From contig NZ_CP016809.1 in NCBI RefSeq assembly GCF_002741055.1, forward strand, positions 5,930,501 to 5,994,500: a stretch of 64,000 bases of DNA. Reading direction: 5' to 3'. A model generated the notes under the pieces. It had not been told where the DNA came from. It did not search any database and saw only the letters and a list, made by a program, of their open reading frames with translations. Source of the stretch: Paenibacillus ihbetae. Its GTDB lineage: Bacteria > Bacillota > Bacilli > Paenibacillales > Paenibacillaceae. Positions 62,213-64,000 of this stretch are shown in pieces (positions within the stretch are counted from its first letter, which is position 1; the number at the start of each line of letters is the position of its first letter). A program made the translations under genes and the position numbers.

Positions 62213-63031
62213 ATGAAAACGGAGATTCAGTATAAAACGCCGAAGACATTGCTGAATAAAGGAACCGGGTTTTTGAATGGATACAGTCATACCTTGAATC
62301 CGTATACGGGCTGCAGCTTTGCCTGTTCGTATTGTTATGTGAGGCAAATGCCGGTCTCTTTATTTCGCAAGCAGGAGTGGGGCTCCTGGGTCGATGTGAA
62401 GCAAGGAACGGCCGAAATTCTTCGCAAGGAGCTGAGTCGAGCCAAGCAGAAGGGGCCGGTTACCATCTTCATGTCCTCGAGCACCGACCCGTACCAGCCG
62501 GCAGATGCGAAGGAGGAAGTGACTCGCATGATGCTTGAGGTGATGGCCGCGGATCCGCCGGATTTTCTATTGGTACAGACTCGCAGCCCGTTGGTTCGGC
62601 GGGATATTGATCTGCTGCAGCAATTAGGGGATCGGGTCAGGGTCAGCATGACGGTGGAGACGGACCGGGAGGACATCCGAAAGCACTTTACGCCTTCAGC
62701 TCCGCCGATCCAGGCCAGATTGAAGACCCTTGAACAGCTGCGGGATGCCGGGATCCCGACGCAAGCCGCGATTGCTCCCGTGCTGCCGAGCACGGAGAGA
62801 TTCCCTGAGATCCTGCGCCCGCTTGTCCATCGCGTATGCATCGACGATTATTTCATGGGTGACGGGAGCGCCGGGAAACGCACGAAGAAGCTCCCTGTGA
62901 ACTGGCTGTATAAAGAGCTTGGGCTTGAGGAATGGTACGATCCTTCCGCTTATCGGGTCGTATACGATCGGTTTCGCGCGGTATTTCCGGAAGATCAGTT
63001 GTATGTGAGTCAGAAGGGATTCGAGCCATGA
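62213..63031 (+). CDS. SPL-family radical SAM protein
   Basis: A 272-residue radical SAM enzyme of the spore-photoproduct-lyase-related Rv2578c type. The iron-sulfur cluster cysteines are C34, C38 and C41 (TGCSFACSYCYVRQM), followed by SSSTDPYQPADAK. Such stand-alone proteins are widespread; most have no assigned reaction. ATG at 62213 follows AAGGAGGGG; the longer frame from 62108 lacks a ribosome site. Being near alkylation repair genes may hint at nucleic-acid repair, but this is only context. Confidence 0.9.
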   Translation: MKTEIQYKTPKTLLNKGTGFLNGYSHTLNPYTGCSFACSYCYVRQMPVSLFRKQEWGSWVDVKQGTAEILRKELSRAKQKGPVTIFMSSSTDPYQPADAKEEVTRMMLEVMAADPPDFLLVQTRSPLVRRDIDLLQQLGDRVRVSMTVETDREDIRKHFTPSAPPIQARLKTLEQLRDAGIPTQAAIAPVLPSTERFPEILRPLVHRVCIDDYFMGDGSAGKRTKKLPVNWLYKELGLEEWYDPSAYRVVYDRFRAVFPEDQLYVSQKGFEP

Positions 63032-63061
63032 GTGAATCGCAGCAACCTGCACATGTGTGTT

Positions 63062-63100
63062 AAGCCTTCTAAGGGATGGTTCCTTGGAAGGCTTTTATTA
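63062..63100 (+). terminator. Terminator after the radical SAM gene
   Basis: AAGCCTTC with AAGG inside pairs with CCTT and GGAAGGCTT, then TTATTATT. Confidence 0.8.
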
Positions 63101-63103
63101 TTA

Positions 63104-63359
63104 GCAGATCGGATTGCGATGCGGCGATTGAAGCGGGTTGTTGTCTTAAGTGGTTAGAGCAATTCAAATCCGTTGAGCATGCTCAGGCTTGTATTTTGTT
63201 ATTCCAGTGAAGGTATTGGATGTTATAATTACCCAATAGAGTATATATTTAAAAGTCAGAATGCCTGTGACTGTTATAGCCTGCATGGATTTGAAAGCAA
63301 GCGAGGTGATTGCGTTGGATGACGTTATGGAGCAATTAGCTTAAAAGGGAGGAACGGGC
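63104..63359. other. Intergenic region before the small membrane protein
   Basis: It contains a TATAAT-like element (about 63222-63227) and a nine-codon frame (TTG 63316 to TAA) behind GCGAGGTG, possibly a leader peptide. No further feature seen. Confidence 0.3.
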
Positions 63360-63557
63360 ATGAATAAGAAGCATATAAGAATTATGATCATGGCATCAAG
63401 TTGTCTAGTAATACTGGGGTTTGTTTATATGGTTCGATGCCGACGACGAAGTGACCCAAAATACCAAACAGATCATATTGAAAGGATATTATTACGAGAA
63501 GAAGCTATAAGCAAGCGCAAGTCCAAAGCGGATCGTTTGGTAACTGGTGAAGCGTAA
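63360..63557 (+). CDS. 65-residue membrane-anchored small protein
   Basis: One N-terminal membrane helix (IMIMASSCLVILGFVYMV, about residues 8-26) followed by a highly basic cytoplasmic tail (RCRRRSDPK...KRKSKADR). ATG at 63360 follows GGGAGGAACGGG, a good ribosome site, so it is probably translated. I do not recognise the family. Confidence 0.55.
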   Translation: MNKKHIRIMIMASSCLVILGFVYMVRCRRRSDPKYQTDHIERILLREEAISKRKSKADRLVTGEA

Positions 63558-63595
63558 ATAGTACGAAACAAATTTTTTGGATGGAGATACGACAT

Positions 63596-64000
63596 ATGAA
63601 GATATTTCTTGTAAGACACGGCGCAGATGAAGAGGGCTTTCGAGGGGGATGGAGCAAACGGGGGTTAGTCGAGCAAGGCGTGCTCCAATCGAGGAGACTT
63701 GGGGAGTATCTGCATCGTTACCAAGATGAGTATGGGATCCGCACAATGATGAGCAGTGACCTGACACGTGCGGTTGAAACGACTAGGGAGATGGAACGAA
63801 GCTTCAACCAGGATGCCATTTACTCGCAGGATTGGAGAGAAATGAATAATGGGTACTTAGCAGGCATGCCAAATCAAGAAGCTGAGAACAGGTACCCTGG
63901 TGTTTACTTTAATACGCTGGACATGGATGCTCCTTTTCCGGGAGGGGAAACACCGAAGCATTTTTATAACCGGATCATCAAAGCGTTCGAGAGCTTATGC
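63596..64000 (+). CDS. Histidine phosphatase family protein (5' part)
   Basis: ATG 63596 opens a frame that runs, without a stop, to the last base of the window (135 codons). The start MKIFLVRHG carries the phosphatase RHG motif, and SSDLTRAVETTREM is the usual second block; PGGETPKHFYNRI follows. This is the phosphoglycerate-mutase-like phosphatase superfamily. The C-terminus is outside the window. The ribosome site is ATGGAG. Confidence 0.85.
   Translation, partial: MKIFLVRHGADEEGFRGGWSKRGLVEQGVLQSRRLGEYLHRYQDEYGIRTMMSSDLTRAVETTREMERSFNQDAIYSQDWREMNNGYLAGMPNQEAENRYPGVYFNTLDMDAPFPGGETPKHFYNRIIKAFESLC

Noticed and set aside
1..64000. CRISPR arrays, tRNA or rRNA genes, prophage or plasmid replication genes
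   Set aside because: No regularly spaced repeats, no tRNA-like cloverleaf, rRNA segment, integrase or replication gene was recognised on either strand.

Overview
The window looks like chromosome of a Paenibacillus-type Gram-positive (Bacillales). The supporting signs are mid-range GC, strong AGGAGG ribosome sites with frequent GTG/TTG starts, lipoprotein boxes, carbohydrate ABC importers lacking their own ATPase, a CcpA-type cre site, a Fur box, and products most familiar from Bacillus/Paenibacillus (KipI/KipA-type oxoprolinase, YkoP-like, AdaA/AdaB, OxdC). This is inferred from sequence alone; no database search was possible.

Layout. 1-6850: a tightly overlapping operon (NodB-like deacetylase, DegT-type aminotransferase, beta-propeller, alpha/beta hydrolase), then a regulator fusing a GntR helix-turn-helix to an ABC sugar-binding domain. 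6850-10050: protoporphyrinogen oxidase, a DUF1697 gene and two homologous, apparently structured small RNA genes, each with a general-stress-type promoter and a terminator. 10050-17340: a secreted protein with a duplicated domain, a 1310-residue secreted lamin-tail/phosphoesterase protein, and an IS3-family element inserted into a terminator hairpin. 17340-24720: M29 aminopeptidase, 14-TM MFS exporter, a sugar ABC importer (two permeases and a binding lipoprotein) and a metallophosphoesterase. 24800-28520: a 59-residue small protein and a pyroglutamate module (pxpB-pxpC-pxpA-pcp). 28630-33270: NIPSNAP protein, orphan Imm7-type immunity protein, phosphodiester glycosidase-like protein, and a GntR/ABC ATPase/permease operon with a palindromic operator. 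33410-38480: a CLC antiporter behind a fluoride riboswitch, then a Fur-boxed iron-siderophore importer without ATPase. 38550-42900: DUF3221 lipoprotein, divergent HxlR/MFS pair, aldo-keto reductase, SDR. 42920-50350: AraC regulator, GH127-type arabinofuranosidase, APH-like kinase, LacI regulator and ribulokinase, with short repeats between. 50640-53600: YkoP/acyltransferase/DUF6320 cluster and an acyltransferase remnant. 53850-56750: acetamidase-like enzyme, alpha/beta hydrolase, and a protein joining an XRE-like DNA-binding domain to a reduced F1-ATPase beta-like core. 57590-60660: alkylation repair (AlkA-like, AdaA, AdaB, 2OG-Fe(II) oxygenase). 60710-64000: oxalate-decarboxylase-like bicupin, SPL-type radical SAM protein, small membrane protein and a histidine phosphatase running off the end.

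How parts work together. Pcp releases N-terminal pyroglutamate and PxpABC opens it to glutamate. GH127 plus AraB point to L-arabinose use. Fluoride would relieve termination in front of the CLC gene. Iron starvation would derepress the FecCD genes through Fur. The alkylation-repair genes are divergently arranged around one short control region.

Most unusual items: the HTH/F1-beta-like chimera (55703-56749), the paired covarying RNAs (6924-7141 and 9768-9990), the GntR/solute-binding chimera, the fluoride riboswitch/CLC unit, and the IS-split terminator.
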